NCBI RefSeq assembly: GCF_019457885.1
Contig: NZ_JAHZST010000002.1
Span: 62,001-126,000, forward strand
Source: Shewanella nanhaiensis
Lineage (GTDB): Bacteria > Pseudomonadota > Gammaproteobacteria > Enterobacterales > Shewanellaceae
Length of the DNA: 64,000 nt
Direction of reading: 5' to 3'
This document shows, piece after piece, positions 28,734-38,963 of the stretch. The notes under the pieces were generated by a model. That model was not told the origin of the DNA. It did no database searches and saw nothing but the letters and a program-made list of their open reading frames with translations. Each line of letters begins with the position of its first letter. Position 1 is the stretch's first letter. A program made the translations under genes and the position numbers.

Positions 28734-29672
28734 ATGACTGAATCTAATGTTTTTCATATTGGACACCAGCAATCAGATCAACTCAGAGTAAAAGAGTTGA
28801 GTCACTATATATCGGTCATTGAAGAGAGCGAGTCTTCATTAAACTCTTTGGTCACCCTATTAGCACAGCTATGTGATGTTCCCTTCGCAGGAGTCAGTGT
28901 TATTGATAGTGATAAAGTATGGATCAAAGCCCATTACGGCATTGAAGCTAACTACTTACCCAGAGAGGGAGCATTTTGCGCCGAAGCGATAGAATCGGCG
29001 CAACCTTTGTTTGTGGTAGAGAATGCTATTAAAGATAAACGCTTTATGAATAATCCCTTAGTGATTAATAATCCATATATTCGATTCTATGCTGCAGCCC
29101 CCTTTCATGGTGAACATGGGTTCGCTATCGGAACCTTATGGGTCATGGATATCAAACCTATAAAAATAACTGACAAGATGGCGCTGATAATAAAATGTTT
29201 AAGCGCCTACTTAGCACAGGCACTGGAGACCCAATATAAATGTGAAATCACCCAACTCCCTAATAAACAGTGCTTTCAACGGCAGCTGCAAGGGTTAATG
29301 AATAATGTAACCAATCGGTTTTCCGTAGGAACAATTCATATCCAAAGGTTGCGGCACATCAGTAATATCTATGGGCCTGAATTTCGAGATGAACTCATTG
29401 CTACCATAGGTCGTCGATTTAATAGTTGGGCTCAAAGTGATCAACTGGTTTCCCACTTTGGTAATGGAAATTTTGCCTTCTCTTTTATCGGTGAGAGAGA
29501 ACAACAGAACATCGAAGCGCTCTTATCCTTATTAACATCCCCTATCACTTTATCAGGTATCACCACCTCAGTGACTGTTAATGCAGGCATCGCCTATACA
29601 CTAGCAAAAGAGGCAAGCGCAGCTGCATTAATTGATATGGCGGAATTGGCTTCAGTGGAAAAAAGAGCATAG
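28734..29672 (+). CDS. GAF plus degenerate GGDEF domains (5' part of a frameshifted GAF-GGDEF-EAL gene)
   Basis: The 312-residue frame encodes a GAF sensor domain (about 30-165: FAGVSVIDSDKVWIKAHYG...FYAAAPF) and a GGDEF-like domain (about 175-310). The catalytic loop reads SHFGNGNFAFSF instead of GGDEF, so it should not make c-di-GMP. It stops at a TAG a few codons after a run of six A (29659-29664). Shifting one base back there reads straight into the EAL frame (EKKSIGIT...), giving one 616-residue protein. Either one A has been lost, splitting the gene, or the A6 run allows slippage. Confidence 0.8.
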   Translation: MTESNVFHIGHQQSDQLRVKELSHYISVIEESESSLNSLVTLLAQLCDVPFAGVSVIDSDKVWIKAHYGIEANYLPREGAFCAEAIESAQPLFVVENAIKDKRFMNNPLVINNPYIRFYAAAPFHGEHGFAIGTLWVMDIKPIKITDKMALIIKCLSAYLAQALETQYKCEITQLPNKQCFQRQLQGLMNNVTNRFSVGTIHIQRLRHISNIYGPEFRDELIATIGRRFNSWAQSDQLVSHFGNGNFAFSFIGEREQQNIEALLSLLTSPITLSGITTSVTVNAGIAYTLAKEASAAALIDMAELASVEKRA

Positions 29673-30583
29673 GTATCACCAATATTCATTATCAGGAAAA
29701 TGGAAGCAGTAACAATCAACTGGCGATTGATATTAGATCTTGCATGCATCAAGATGAAGTCGACAACCATCTGACTCCCTTCTATCAGCCTCAAATTGAT
29801 ATGGTGACAGGAACTTTAATCGGCTTTGAAGCCTTAATGCGTTGGAATAACTCCCGCTATTTAAACACCTCAACCTGGCAAGTATTAAGCATTGTCGAGT
29901 CAATGGGGATGATACCAGCACTGGATCTGGTTATTTTTCGTAAAGTGTGCAGAGATATCGCTGACTGGAAAGCTAACGGGTTAACGGTTCCTAAAGTCTC
30001 TACCAACCTATCTAGAACTACACTACAAACGGCTTCATTACTGGATGAATTAGAGCAAACTCTTAAACAGTATGGGCTTGAAAACACAGATGTAGAACTG
30101 GAGATCACGGAGAGTGGCTTCTCTTTGGATGATAAACTGTTTTCAAAGCAGATCTCGGTTCTCAAAGAGGCCGGATTTAACATTGCCATCGATGACTTCG
30201 GGACAGGCATGTCCAACATAGCCACGATTAGGGACGTTGAATGTCACCTACTTAAGGTCGATAGGCAGTTTGTTCATGGAGTATCGATCAACCAACATAT
30301 AGCCGCTTTGCTCAGGTTAATCAAAGGAACTGCCGATCTGTTAAATATTCCTTTATTGGTGGAGGGGGTGGAAACTCAGGATGACTTAGACTGGTTAACT
30401 AATGAAGGTATCAATTTAATCCAAGGTTGGTACTTCTCCAAAGCACTCCCTGCAATTATGATCCCTGGACTATTGCAAAAAATCAACAGTACCCCCAAAG
30501 AAGAGCAAGGGAGATACTCCAACAATGCTGAGCAACTACGCTGCCTATTGACAACCATAACCGCAGGACAAACACTTCGTTAA
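29663..30583 (+). pseudogene. EAL domain (3' part of the frameshifted GAF-GGDEF-EAL gene)
   Basis: This is a c-di-GMP phosphodiesterase domain. The joined frame starts at 29663; the first Met in it is at 29744 (279 residues), but no good ribosome site precedes that ATG. EAL motifs look intact: GFEALMRW, ELEITES, IDDFGTGMSN, LKVDRQFV and VEGVET, so the domain would be active if made. Expression as a separate protein is doubtful unless slippage at the upstream A6 run or an internal start provides it. Confidence 0.7.
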
Positions 30584-30747
30584 GCTTATCCGCAGGAAGA
30601 CCTATCTCGCTTATATTTGCGATGAGCCCCTCTCCCATTTAACAGCTATTTCACTATATTAATCCTAACTGTAAATAAGTTATCCTAGCTTCGCATTTAA
30701 AACCCTTACCTAAAAATGCCGAATTGAGCACAAGGAATGAAGCTGGA

Positions 30748-31488
30748 ATGATCGCACCCGAACAGTTGGTTCAACTATCAGGTATCAGTAAGACCTTTAT
30801 CGATGGTGACCAACGCCATACTGTGTTGAATAAGTTAGATCTCACGCTTTCTCAGGGAGAAACCATAGCGCTAACTGGTGCCAGCGGCAGTGGTAAAAGC
30901 ACCCTGCTCAATCTCATCGCAGGTTTCGAAAGAGATGATGCTCACTCAACTGTCACAAACTCAGCCTCCTTGACTGACCATCATTCACACTCAAGCGATA
31001 CAAACAGCGGTACACTCACCTTACTCGGTCAAGATACCACCCATTGGAAAGACAGGGATTGGAGCCAATTTCGCCAGACCTCTTTAGGAGTTGTTTTTCA
31101 GCAGTTTAATCTACTCACGCCACTCAATGTCAAAGATAACATCGCTTTTCCTCTCAGGCTCAATGGTCAAGATTGGAACTCTTGGTGCACGCATCTGGCC
31201 AGTACTTTAGGCCTAAATGAACTATTAAACCGCCACGTAGAGAGCTTATCTGGTGGACAACAGCAACGAGTCGCAATCGCGCGGGCTCTTGCCCACAAGC
31301 CGCCACTTTTATTGGCCGATGAGCCTACCGGAAACCTAGATCAAACAGCCAGTATGGAGGTAATGCGACTCCTATGTGAGCTGGCTGGTGAACATAAAAC
31401 CTCAATTCTCATGGTGACCCACAGTCTAGAGTGCGCTGACTTTATGCTTCGAAGATGGCACTTAGACAGAGGCAAGATCCATGAGTAA
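30748..31488 (+). CDS. ABC transporter ATP-binding protein (LolD/MacB-like, AttE-like)
   Basis: ATPase of a type VII-like ABC system with the permease and lipocalin-like protein that follow. Walker A is GASGSGKST, the signature [14 protein letters not shown], Walker [13 protein letters not shown] and the H-loop VTHSLE. An unusual Ser/His/Thr-rich insert lies between Walker A and the Q-loop (about 75-105). The frame opens at a TTG at 30724; I prefer the ATG at 30748 (246 residues). Confidence 0.88.
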   Translation: MIAPEQLVQLSGISKTFIDGDQRHTVLNKLDLTLSQGETIALTGASGSGKSTLLNLIAGFERDDAHSTVTNSASLTDHHSHSSDTNSGTLTLLGQDTTHWKDRDWSQFRQTSLGVVFQQFNLLTPLNVKDNIAFPLRLNGQDWNSWCTHLASTLGLNELLNRHVESLSGGQQQRVAIARALAHKPPLLLADEPTGNLDQTASMEVMRLLCELAGEHKTSILMVTHSLECADFMLRRWHLDRGKIHE

Positions 31489-31536
31489 AACCGCTCAAAA
31501 TAGAGCAGCGAGTTTTTTATGCGAGCTCAATAATCG

Positions 31537-34059
31537 ATGAATAACTTCTGGCTGAGCCTGACTGTTTTTATCAGTCATTACCGACAAGCGCCACTGCAGG
31601 CTGGCGCGATCACTATTGGCATCATTTTGGCTGTCATGCTACTCACTGGTGTGCGGGCCACCAATGAAAACGCAATAAAAAGCTACAGCTCTGTCACTGA
31701 ACTATTAAGCCAACAAGCTAAATGGAACATCACCCCAAGCTTAGGTAAGAAACACTTAGATGAGTCACTCTATTTCGACATTCGCGCAGCTGGATTTAAC
31801 CTTAGTCTGCCAGTGATTGAAGGGGTTGCCACCAGCTCGGATAACAGACGATGGCGAATACAGGGAAGCGATTTAATCGCAGCATTAAGTTCAACCTTAA
31901 GCAGCAGTGATAACAGCAGCCAAACCAACTCAGAAAGCAATCACAGTCAACCCGCTCTTTTCTCCACGGCTATCCCACTAGGGAAGATCCTTTCGGGTAC
32001 TCCTATCGTTATCATGAGCCAATCGATGGCCAAACAGTTCGATAAGGGAGCTAAGTTCTCGCTCTCTGGCATCGAGCTTGAGATAGTCGCCCTCGATGAT
32101 AGTAGTCAATTAGGTTCGAGTATCTTAATGGATATCTCTTTAGCGCAGAAGATACTCAAGCAGACAGGGCAGCTGAGCTACATCGCGCTATTTAGTGATG
32201 TCTCAAGCCAGAGAATTCAGCTTGAAACCCTGCTCAGAAAACGTGGCAATCTGATTGAAAGTGATAACGGTGATAGTCTCACCGCCCTAACTGAAAGCTT
32301 TCATCTGAACTTGACAGCCATGAGTTTACTGGCTTTTGTTGTGGGGTTATTTATCGCTTATAACGGAGTTAGGTACAGCTTGCTCAAGCGGCAGCGATTG
32401 CTCACTCAGCTGCAACAGCTAGGGGTGAATAAGACTGCCTTGATGTCGGCATTGCTCACTGAACTCACCATCTTAGTGCTGTTGGGGTCTATAGCAGGCT
32501 TTATCTTAGGTCTTCAGCTAAGTCACTGGCTACAACCTATGGTTTCAGTCACCCTAGAACAGCTCTATGGCGCTAAGATTCTACCCGGTAACTGGCAGTG
32601 GTCCTGGCTATTTCAGGCATTTGCTTTAACCCTTTTTGCTGCACTTGCAGCATGTAGTTCACTCCTATTCCAATTAACCCGCCAGGCTTTATCGGGAAGC
32701 TCTAACCATTTTACCCAGATAAGCAATACGGCTAAGGTACAAAGATATCAGCTATTCACGGCGTTTATTCTAGGCATTATCGCTTGTATACTCCTACCTC
32801 TAAGCCAAGATTATCGCTATACCATGGCTCTGCTCGGGCTCGTTATCATCGCCATTCCACTGGCACTGCCTACCTCTTTAACCATCATGATTAACCTACT
32901 ACTTAAATGTATTAATAAACTCCAGCAGAGAATTGGATTTAAGGGGTTACTGCATTATCAGATAGCGGAAACTAAAGAGTTAATCGCGCCACTCTCTCTG
33001 GCCATGATGGCAATGTTACTTGCACTCACCGCCAATATTTCAATGAATACCTTGGTAGGGAGTTTCGAAACGACCCTCAAGCAGTGGTTAGAATCACGTT
33101 TACACGCTGAACTCTATATCAGACCCGCCGCCGATCAGATGCTAGAGGTCGAAAGCTTCTTAACTAAGCAAGCAGGTGTCGATGCCGTCTACAAACAGTG
33201 GTACCTCAGGAGTCAGCATGAAAAGCTACCTATTAACTTAGTCACCCGCGATGAAACCTCATTAAGAGAAACCACAGTACTAAAATCATCCCTCAAAAAC
33301 CTCTGGCCTGAGCTGCAAAGAGGCACACAGGTGATGATAAGTGAGCCTTTGGCCATAAAGCTCCAGATTAACTTAGGTGATGAATTAACCTTAGCAGCCA
33401 TCCCAAGTATGCGTTTTACTGTGGGCGGCATATTTTATGACTATGGCAACCCTTATGGTGAGATTATTACCTCACCTAAGGTATGGCAAGAGCAGGACTT
33501 TCCTTCTACCCCCTTAAGTTTAGCGGTGGGTTATCAGGGGGAAACAGATAGATTAAAACAGGCTTTGCAGGAACAGTTCTCCATCCCTGATGCGATGATC
33601 TACAGCCAAGAGAAGATAAAGCAACAAGCGATTATCATGTTTAAAAAAACCTTCTCTATTACTCAGGTACTCAATACATTAACCCTTCTTGTCGCGGCTA
33701 TCGGACTCTTTAGCGCCTGCTTTATGCTAACTCAAGCCAGAATGGCGCCTATGGCCCGCCTATACACATTGGGAGTGAGCAGGGTGCAACTCACCCAGAT
33801 GGTGTTCATTCAGATGGGGATCATCGTCTTGTTTACCTGCTTTGTCGCGCTGCCGACCGGTGCGATATTAGGCTATCTGTTGATCCATAAGATCACTTTG
33901 CAAGCATTTGGTTGGAGCATCGCCATGGAGTGGGACTGGTTAGCTTACGGCAAAGTCGTAGCCCTTGCACTTGTCGCAAGTTTATTTGCTGTTGCGCTGC
34001 CTCTGTATCGCCAGACTAAAAAACCACTTATCTCCAGCTTACAAAGTGAGGTTTTGTAA
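31537..34059 (+). CDS. ABC transporter permease, FtsX-like (AttF/AttG-like)
   Basis: The 840-residue inner-membrane protein has an N-terminal membrane anchor, a large periplasmic region, a first FtsX block (about 260-360), further helices (about 400-455 and 480-505), a second periplasmic region and a C-terminal FtsX block (about 700-830). This double-FtsX plan suits substrate extrusion or lipoprotein-type transport rather than classical import. Its stop overlaps the next start (TAATG), so the two are co-translated. Confidence 0.88.
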   Translation: MNNFWLSLTVFISHYRQAPLQAGAITIGIILAVMLLTGVRATNENAIKSYSSVTELLSQQAKWNITPSLGKKHLDESLYFDIRAAGFNLSLPVIEGVATSSDNRRWRIQGSDLIAALSSTLSSSDNSSQTNSESNHSQPALFSTAIPLGKILSGTPIVIMSQSMAKQFDKGAKFSLSGIELEIVALDDSSQLGSSILMDISLAQKILKQTGQLSYIALFSDVSSQRIQLETLLRKRGNLIESDNGDSLTALTESFHLNLTAMSLLAFVVGLFIAYNGVRYSLLKRQRLLTQLQQLGVNKTALMSALLTELTILVLLGSIAGFILGLQLSHWLQPMVSVTLEQLYGAKILPGNWQWSWLFQAFALTLFAALAACSSLLFQLTRQALSGSSNHFTQISNTAKVQRYQLFTAFILGIIACILLPLSQDYRYTMALLGLVIIAIPLALPTSLTIMINLLLKCINKLQQRIGFKGLLHYQIAETKELIAPLSLAMMAMLLALTANISMNTLVGSFETTLKQWLESRLHAELYIRPAADQMLEVESFLTKQAGVDAVYKQWYLRSQHEKLPINLVTRDETSLRETTVLKSSLKNLWPELQRGTQVMISEPLAIKLQINLGDELTLAAIPSMRFTVGGIFYDYGNPYGEIITSPKVWQEQDFPSTPLSLAVGYQGETDRLKQALQEQFSIPDAMIYSQEKIKQQAIIMFKKTFSITQVLNTLTLLVAAIGLFSACFMLTQARMAPMARLYTLGVSRVQLTQMVFIQMGIIVLFTCFVALPTGAILGYLLIHKITLQAFGWSIAMEWDWLAYGKVVALALVASLFAVALPLYRQTKKPLISSLQSEVL

Positions 34060-35231
34060 TGACGATTGTTCAGATAAAAATAATTCGAAAAAACATCCTC
34101 ACAACCATCTTAGCTTTAGCCATAAGCTTTATGCTATTTGCCTGCTCCAAACCACACAACACAGAGCAAGCCGTTTCAATGGGTAAGCTAATGGGACACT
34201 CTCAAGAGGGAGCAGGTCAAACCTACACTCAAGTCGAGAAAAGCCGAGCTATCTCTTTTCCCCAAGACCATTTAGCTCACAATGACTTTCGTCAAGAGTG
34301 GTGGTATTTAACCGCTAATTTAGAGACTGAACAGGGGGAAAAACTCGGTCTACAATGGACTCAATTTCGTATCGCGCTAGCGCCTAAAGAGCTCCTCTCT
34401 GCCTCAAATAAAAAGCCTGAAAATGAGGAGACAGAGAACAACAGCTGGGTAAGCAAACAGCTCTATATGACTCACGCAGCAGTCACCACACAAGAGCAAC
34501 ACTTTGCCGAAGAGAGATGGTCCAGACATCACCCAATGCTTGCGGATGTATCAACAGTGCCACTGACCATAAAAATCGATAACTGGCGCTGGATAGGCAC
34601 TGGGGAAGAGCTCTTTCCTGCCTCACTCGCAGTAGATGGCGACCAGTTTAGTTATCAATTATCTTTAGACACTCATGCTCCCTACCAGCTACAGGGTGAG
34701 CAAGGTTATAGCGTTAAAAGTGCAGATGGATCAGTGGCTTCACACTACTATAGCCAGCCTTTTATTCAGGTCTCAGGCCAAGTTACCCTGCAAGGTGAAT
34801 CCCATCAAGTGACAGGAAAGGCTTGGTTAGACAGAGAGTGGAGCTCACAGTTTTTAAATAAAGATCAAGCAGGCTGGGATTGGTTTGCACTCAGGCTAGA
34901 TGACGGCTCTACCTTAATGCTGTTTCAGCTTAGGGGAGAGTCAGACAGTGGAGCTAGCTTCTACAGTGGTCGGCGTATGTTTAGCGATGGCAGTGGCCGC
35001 AATATTGAATCTGATGAGATAACAATAGAGGTACTAGAGTGGCATCAGATAGACACAAGCCGCTACCCAATCTCATGGAAAATAAGTATCCCTTCAGAGA
35101 GTATTCAACTCACAACCCAGGCCTTGAATCCAGATGCAAAGATACCACTAAGTATCAGTTACTGGGAGGGACCTGTGGTGATATCTGGCAGTCATCAAGG
35201 TGAAGGCTATATGGAGCTAACCGGATACTAA
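34059..35231 (+). CDS. Lipoprotein with CrtC/AttH lipocalin-like domain
   Basis: The 390-residue protein begins with a lipoprotein signal whose lipobox is LFAC (Cys about 30). The body matches the AttH/CrtC hydroxyneurosporene-synthase-like fold: HLAHNDFRQEWWYLTANLE, GLQWTQFRIAL and AWLDREWSSQFL are typical, as is the DWFALRLDDGSTLMLFQLR strand pair. It is probably the membrane-anchored partner of the ABC exporter, as in AttEFGH sets. The natural substrate is unknown. Confidence 0.87.
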   Translation: MTIVQIKIIRKNILTTILALAISFMLFACSKPHNTEQAVSMGKLMGHSQEGAGQTYTQVEKSRAISFPQDHLAHNDFRQEWWYLTANLETEQGEKLGLQWTQFRIALAPKELLSASNKKPENEETENNSWVSKQLYMTHAAVTTQEQHFAEERWSRHHPMLADVSTVPLTIKIDNWRWIGTGEELFPASLAVDGDQFSYQLSLDTHAPYQLQGEQGYSVKSADGSVASHYYSQPFIQVSGQVTLQGESHQVTGKAWLDREWSSQFLNKDQAGWDWFALRLDDGSTLMLFQLRGESDSGASFYSGRRMFSDGSGRNIESDEITIEVLEWHQIDTSRYPISWKISIPSESIQLTTQALNPDAKIPLSISYWEGPVVISGSHQGEGYMELTGY

Positions 35232-35469
35232 GTCTAGCTTCTAGCAGAATCAGGTAAAAACATATCTAATTTTAGTTAACACCAGTCAATTTCACTACCT
35301 CTAAATGATAATAACCACCGTATTTCACGAGTGTAACAACTCTCCTATCTAACGAACAAAAATCGTTCACTAAATAAGCTTTTTATGAACTAATCTATCA
35401 ACTAATCAAAGTGTTCGAGCTGATATAAACAATAAAGGTCAAAATGTGAACTCCATCACGCACAAAATA

Positions 35470-35483
35470 TTGATCTTGATCTA
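35470..35483. promoter_or_regulatory. FNR/EtrA-type binding site upstream of napDAB
   Basis: TTGATCTTGATCTA matches the FNR consensus TTGAT-N4-ATCAA at nine of ten positions, about 145 bp before napD. It would couple nap expression to oxygen limitation. Confidence 0.7.
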
Positions 35484-35496
35484 CTAATACCTCAGA

Positions 35497-35512
35497 TACC
35501 CCTTACTAGGTA
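35497..35512. promoter_or_regulatory. NarP-type 7-2-7 site upstream of napDAB
   Basis: TACCCCT-TA-CTAGGTA is an inverted 7-2-7 heptamer pair matching TACYYMT-N2-AKRRGTA at 13 of 14 positions, centred 28 bp after the FNR site. Nitrate-responsive NarQP control is expected. Confidence 0.7.
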
Positions 35513-35620
35513 TACCCACAAAATATGTAAGGTCTAGACTCGATAGTAACTTAGACAGGTAGCCCTCCTAAAACTAACCCCAACTGCTACCTGTCACTTC
35601 TACGTCGAGGTAAAACAGAG

Positions 35621-35872
35621 ATGAGTCAGGAATATCATGTTACCAGTCTGGTCGTACACGCAGCACCCGCTGAAGTTTCACAAGTAGAAGCCAAGATACG
35701 ATCACTCGATGGTGCGGATATTCATGCCGTGACCTACGAAGGTAAATTTGTGATCACTTTAGAGGGCAAGACGCAAAAATCTATCTTAGATAACGTTGAA
35801 GCGATAAATGCCTTTGAGGGGGTTCTCAACAGCAGTCTGGTCTATCACCAAGTGGAGCCTATAGAAGAGTAA
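35621..35872 (+). CDS. napD: NapD maturation chaperone for NapA
   Basis: The 83-residue cytoplasmic chaperone binds the Tat signal of NapA and checks folding before export. It begins MSQEYHVTSLVVHAAP with IRSLDGADIHAVTYEGKFVITLEG, typical of NapD. It opens the nap operon and lies 90 bp before the NapA start. Confidence 0.92.
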   Translation: MSQEYHVTSLVVHAAPAEVSQVEAKIRSLDGADIHAVTYEGKFVITLEGKTQKSILDNVEAINAFEGVLNSSLVYHQVEPIEE

Positions 35873-35962
35873 GCAGTGAAGTAACAAGCTGAAAAGCAAT
35901 AATAAGATCTAATACTAACATCAAATAAATTTAAGCAAGAAAACAGAAGAGTGAGGAACACC

Positions 35963-38443
35963 ATGAGCATTAGCCGTCGCGAGTTTCTAAAAGCCAACGC
36001 TGCCGTTGCCGCTGCAACCACAGTTGGTGTGACTCTGCCAGTGAGGATCGTTGAAGCCGCTGAGCAGAAAGATAACATCAAATGGGATAAAGCCCCCTGC
36101 CGTTTTTGTGGCGTAGGCTGTAGCGTTTTGGTAGGCACCAATAATGGCAAAGTCGTTGCCACAAAGGGTGACCCAGAGAGCCCAGTTAATAAAGGCCTTA
36201 ACTGCATTAAAGGCTACTTCCTATCGAAAATCATGTATGGGAAGGATCGTCTAACGACACCACTTCTACGTATGACCGATGGAAAGTACGATAAAGAGGG
36301 TGAGTTTACCCCAATCAGCTGGGATAGCGCCTTTGATATCATGGCTGAGAAGTGGAAACACACTCTAAAAGCTAAAGGGCCAACTGCAGTCGGTATGTTT
36401 GGCTCTGGTCAGTGGACAGTCTGGGAGGGCTACGCCGCCTCTAAGCTGCACAAAGCAGGTTTTCTCACCAACAATATCGACCCTAATGCTCGTCACTGTA
36501 TGGCTTCGGCAGTAGGTGGCTTTATGCGTACCTTTGGCATTGATGAGCCAATGGGCTGTTATGATGACTTAGAAGCGGCTGACCACTTCGTGTTGTGGGG
36601 CGCCAACATGGCAGAGATGCATCCCATTCTATGGGCTCGCCTGTCAGACCGCCGCTTAAGCAGTCCAACGAGCCGCGTTCACGTACTCTCTACCTTTGAA
36701 AACCGTAGTTTCGATCTAGCCGATAACGCCATGGTTTTCCGCCCTCAATCAGATCTCGTCATCCTTAACTACATCGCAAACTACATCATTCAAAACAATG
36801 CAGTTAATAAAGAGTTCGTTAACAAGCACACTAAGTTTGCCTTAGGCACCACAGATATCGGTTATGGCCTTCGTCCTGAGCACCCGTTAGAGCAGAAAGC
36901 GAAAAACCCAGGTAATGGTAAGTCGGCGCCGATAAGCTTCGATGAATATGCAAAATTTGTCAGCACTTATACCCTTGAATATGCGGCCAAGATGAGTGGT
37001 GTTGAGCCAGCAAAACTCGAAGAGATGGCCAAAGCTTATGCCGACCCATCCATCAAGGTAATGAGTTTGTGGACCATGGGCATCAACCAACATACACGTG
37101 GTGTTTGGGCAAACAATATGCTCTACAACATCCATTTGCTAACGGGTAAGATCGCTACCCCAGGTAACAGTCCATTCTCACTAACAGGGCAGCCTTCAGC
37201 ATGTGGAACCGCACGTGAAGTGGGTACCTTCGCTCATCGTCTTCCAGCAGATATGGTTGTAAAAAACCCTAAACACAGAGCACTATCAGAAAAACTGTGG
37301 CAACTTCCTGAAGGCACCATACCACCAAAACCAGGCTATCATGCCGTGCTTCAGAGCCGTATGCTCAAAGATGGCAAGCTTAACTGTTACTGGACCATGT
37401 GTACCAACAATATGCAGGCAGGCCCTAACATTAACGATGAAATTTATCCAGGGTTCCGCAACCCAGAGAACTTTATTGTCGTGTCAGATCCCTACCCAAC
37501 TGTCACTGCAATGGCGGCAGATCTTATTCTACCGACTGCGATGTGGGTGGAGAAAGAGGGCGCTTACGGTAATGCCGAGCGCCGTACTCAGATGTGGCAT
37601 CAACAGGTGAAAGCTCCCCAAGGGGCTAAGTCAGATCTGTGGCAGCTGGTTGAGTTCTCAAAGCGCTTCAAAGTTGCGGAAGTTTGGCCAGCAGAGTTAA
37701 TCGCTAAGAAGCCTGAATATGCCGATAAAACACTCTTTGACGTGCTATTTGCTAACGGCGAGGTCAATAAGTTCCCAACCTCGGACTGTAAGGGTGAGTT
37801 AAACGAAGAGTCTGATCACTTTGGCTTCTACCTGCAAAAAGGTCTGTATGAAGAGTATGCTCAGTTTACTCGTGGCCATAAGCATGACCTTGCAAGTTTC
37901 GATACCTACCATGAAACTCGCGGCCTACGTTGGCCCGTAGTGGACGGCAAAGAGACACTACGTCGCTTCTCGAAAGGCGATCCCTACCTCAAGGCAGGTG
38001 AAGAGTTTAACTTCTACGGTAAACCGGATGGCAAAGCGGTGATCTTCGCACTGCCATTTGAACCAGCAGCAGAGGAGCCAAACGAAGAGTTTGACCTATG
38101 GATGTCAACAGGCCGAGTACTCGAACATTGGCATACAGGCTCTATGACAGCCCGCGTACCTGAGCTATATCGCGCTTACCCTGATGCCCAAATCTTCCTC
38201 CACCCTGAGGACGCTAAGGCCCGCGGTCTAAAACGTGGGGATGAAGTGATCGTAGCTTCACCTCGCGGTGAAGTGAAAACACGGGTCGAGACTAAAGGTC
38301 GAAACAAGCCACCGAGAGGCGTGGTATTTATGCCATTCTTCGATGCTCGCCAGTTGGTGAATAAGCTTTTACTAGACGCGACGGATCCGCTCTCGAAAGA
38401 GACAGATTTTAAGAAGTGCCCCGTCAAAGTAATGAAAGCCTAA
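35963..38443 (+). CDS. napA: Periplasmic nitrate reductase catalytic subunit NapA
   Basis: Reduces nitrate to nitrite in the periplasm using bis-MGD molybdenum and one [4Fe-4S] cluster. The protein starts [20 protein letters not shown], a clear Tat signal. Cluster cysteines follow in CRFCGVGC and, after a gap of about 27, in LNCIKGYF. The Mo ligand Cys is in [12 protein letters not shown]. The usual NapA C-terminal molybdopterin-binding fold ([15 protein letters not shown]) is complete. Length is 826 residues from the ATG at 35963 (GAGG upstream); the frame opens at a GTG at 35951. Confidence 0.97.
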   Translation: MSISRREFLKANAAVAAATTVGVTLPVRIVEAAEQKDNIKWDKAPCRFCGVGCSVLVGTNNGKVVATKGDPESPVNKGLNCIKGYFLSKIMYGKDRLTTPLLRMTDGKYDKEGEFTPISWDSAFDIMAEKWKHTLKAKGPTAVGMFGSGQWTVWEGYAASKLHKAGFLTNNIDPNARHCMASAVGGFMRTFGIDEPMGCYDDLEAADHFVLWGANMAEMHPILWARLSDRRLSSPTSRVHVLSTFENRSFDLADNAMVFRPQSDLVILNYIANYIIQNNAVNKEFVNKHTKFALGTTDIGYGLRPEHPLEQKAKNPGNGKSAPISFDEYAKFVSTYTLEYAAKMSGVEPAKLEEMAKAYADPSIKVMSLWTMGINQHTRGVWANNMLYNIHLLTGKIATPGNSPFSLTGQPSACGTAREVGTFAHRLPADMVVKNPKHRALSEKLWQLPEGTIPPKPGYHAVLQSRMLKDGKLNCYWTMCTNNMQAGPNINDEIYPGFRNPENFIVVSDPYPTVTAMAADLILPTAMWVEKEGAYGNAERRTQMWHQQVKAPQGAKSDLWQLVEFSKRFKVAEVWPAELIAKKPEYADKTLFDVLFANGEVNKFPTSDCKGELNEESDHFGFYLQKGLYEEYAQFTRGHKHDLASFDTYHETRGLRWPVVDGKETLRRFSKGDPYLKAGEEFNFYGKPDGKAVIFALPFEPAAEEPNEEFDLWMSTGRVLEHWHTGSMTARVPELYRAYPDAQIFLHPEDAKARGLKRGDEVIVASPRGEVKTRVETKGRNKPPRGVVFMPFFDARQLVNKLLLDATDPLSKETDFKKCPVKVMKA

Positions 38444-38469
38444 TGTGCCTAAATAGCGGAGAACAAACG

Positions 38470-38898
38470 ATGAAGAAATTATTCACTGCAGCGGCGCTTA
38501 TCATGGCGCTGGGTGCCTGCTCTGGTCAGCAAACTGATACACAAGCTGATCCGGTCAATATTAACTCTCTTGGAAAGTCTGAGATCACAGAAGTGCGCGC
38601 CGCCGATGCGATGCCTCTCTACCCTAAACGCGGTAAGTCAATTGAGCGGGAGTTTGTCCACCAGCCTCCTATGCTCCCCCATAAGGCAGATTATAAGATC
38701 ACCATGAAGAAAAATGGCTGTATGTCTTGTCACAGCTGGGATAAAGCTGAGAAACGTAAGGCAACACCTATCGATATCTCACATGTTAAAGATGATAAAG
38801 GTAGTCTGAACAACCAATATTATTCATGCTCTCAATGCCACGCTCCTATGGCAGAGAATAAGCAACCACTGGTCGAGAACACTTTTTCGAACAAGTAG
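38470..38898 (+). CDS. napB: NapB di-heme cytochrome c subunit of nitrate reductase
   Basis: Small periplasmic electron-transfer subunit of NapAB. From the ATG at 38470 (GGAG upstream) it is 142 residues with a signal peptide that contains LGACSG, possibly a lipobox. Two heme-binding motifs, CMSCH and CSQCH, and the NapB-typical PPMLPHKADYKITMKKNGC are present. It is the last gene of the operon; no napC, napG, napH, napE or napF is seen next to it. Confidence 0.95.
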   Translation: MKKLFTAAALIMALGACSGQQTDTQADPVNINSLGKSEITEVRAADAMPLYPKRGKSIEREFVHQPPMLPHKADYKITMKKNGCMSCHSWDKAEKRKATPIDISHVKDDKGSLNNQYYSCSQCHAPMAENKQPLVENTFSNK

Positions 38899-38918
38899 AT
38901 GCTAGAGTAAACTGTTAA

Positions 38919-38948
38919 TAAAAAACCACCTTTTCAGGTGGTTTTTTA
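38919..38948 (+). terminator. Terminator after napB (bidirectional)
   Basis: CCACCT-TTTC-AGGTGG flanked by A6 and T6 (stem core 38926-38941) is a strong, symmetric Rho-independent terminator between napB and the convergent lipoprotein gene, and could serve both. Confidence 0.9.
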
Positions 38949-38963
38949 TTTAGCTTAATCTCT

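Noticed and set aside
29658..29672. Canonical programmed -1 frameshift site (A AAA AAG) in the GAF-GGDEF-EAL gene
   Set aside because: The heptamer AAAAAAG is present but not in the zero-frame register needed, and no downstream stimulator was identified; a one-base deletion is at least as likely.
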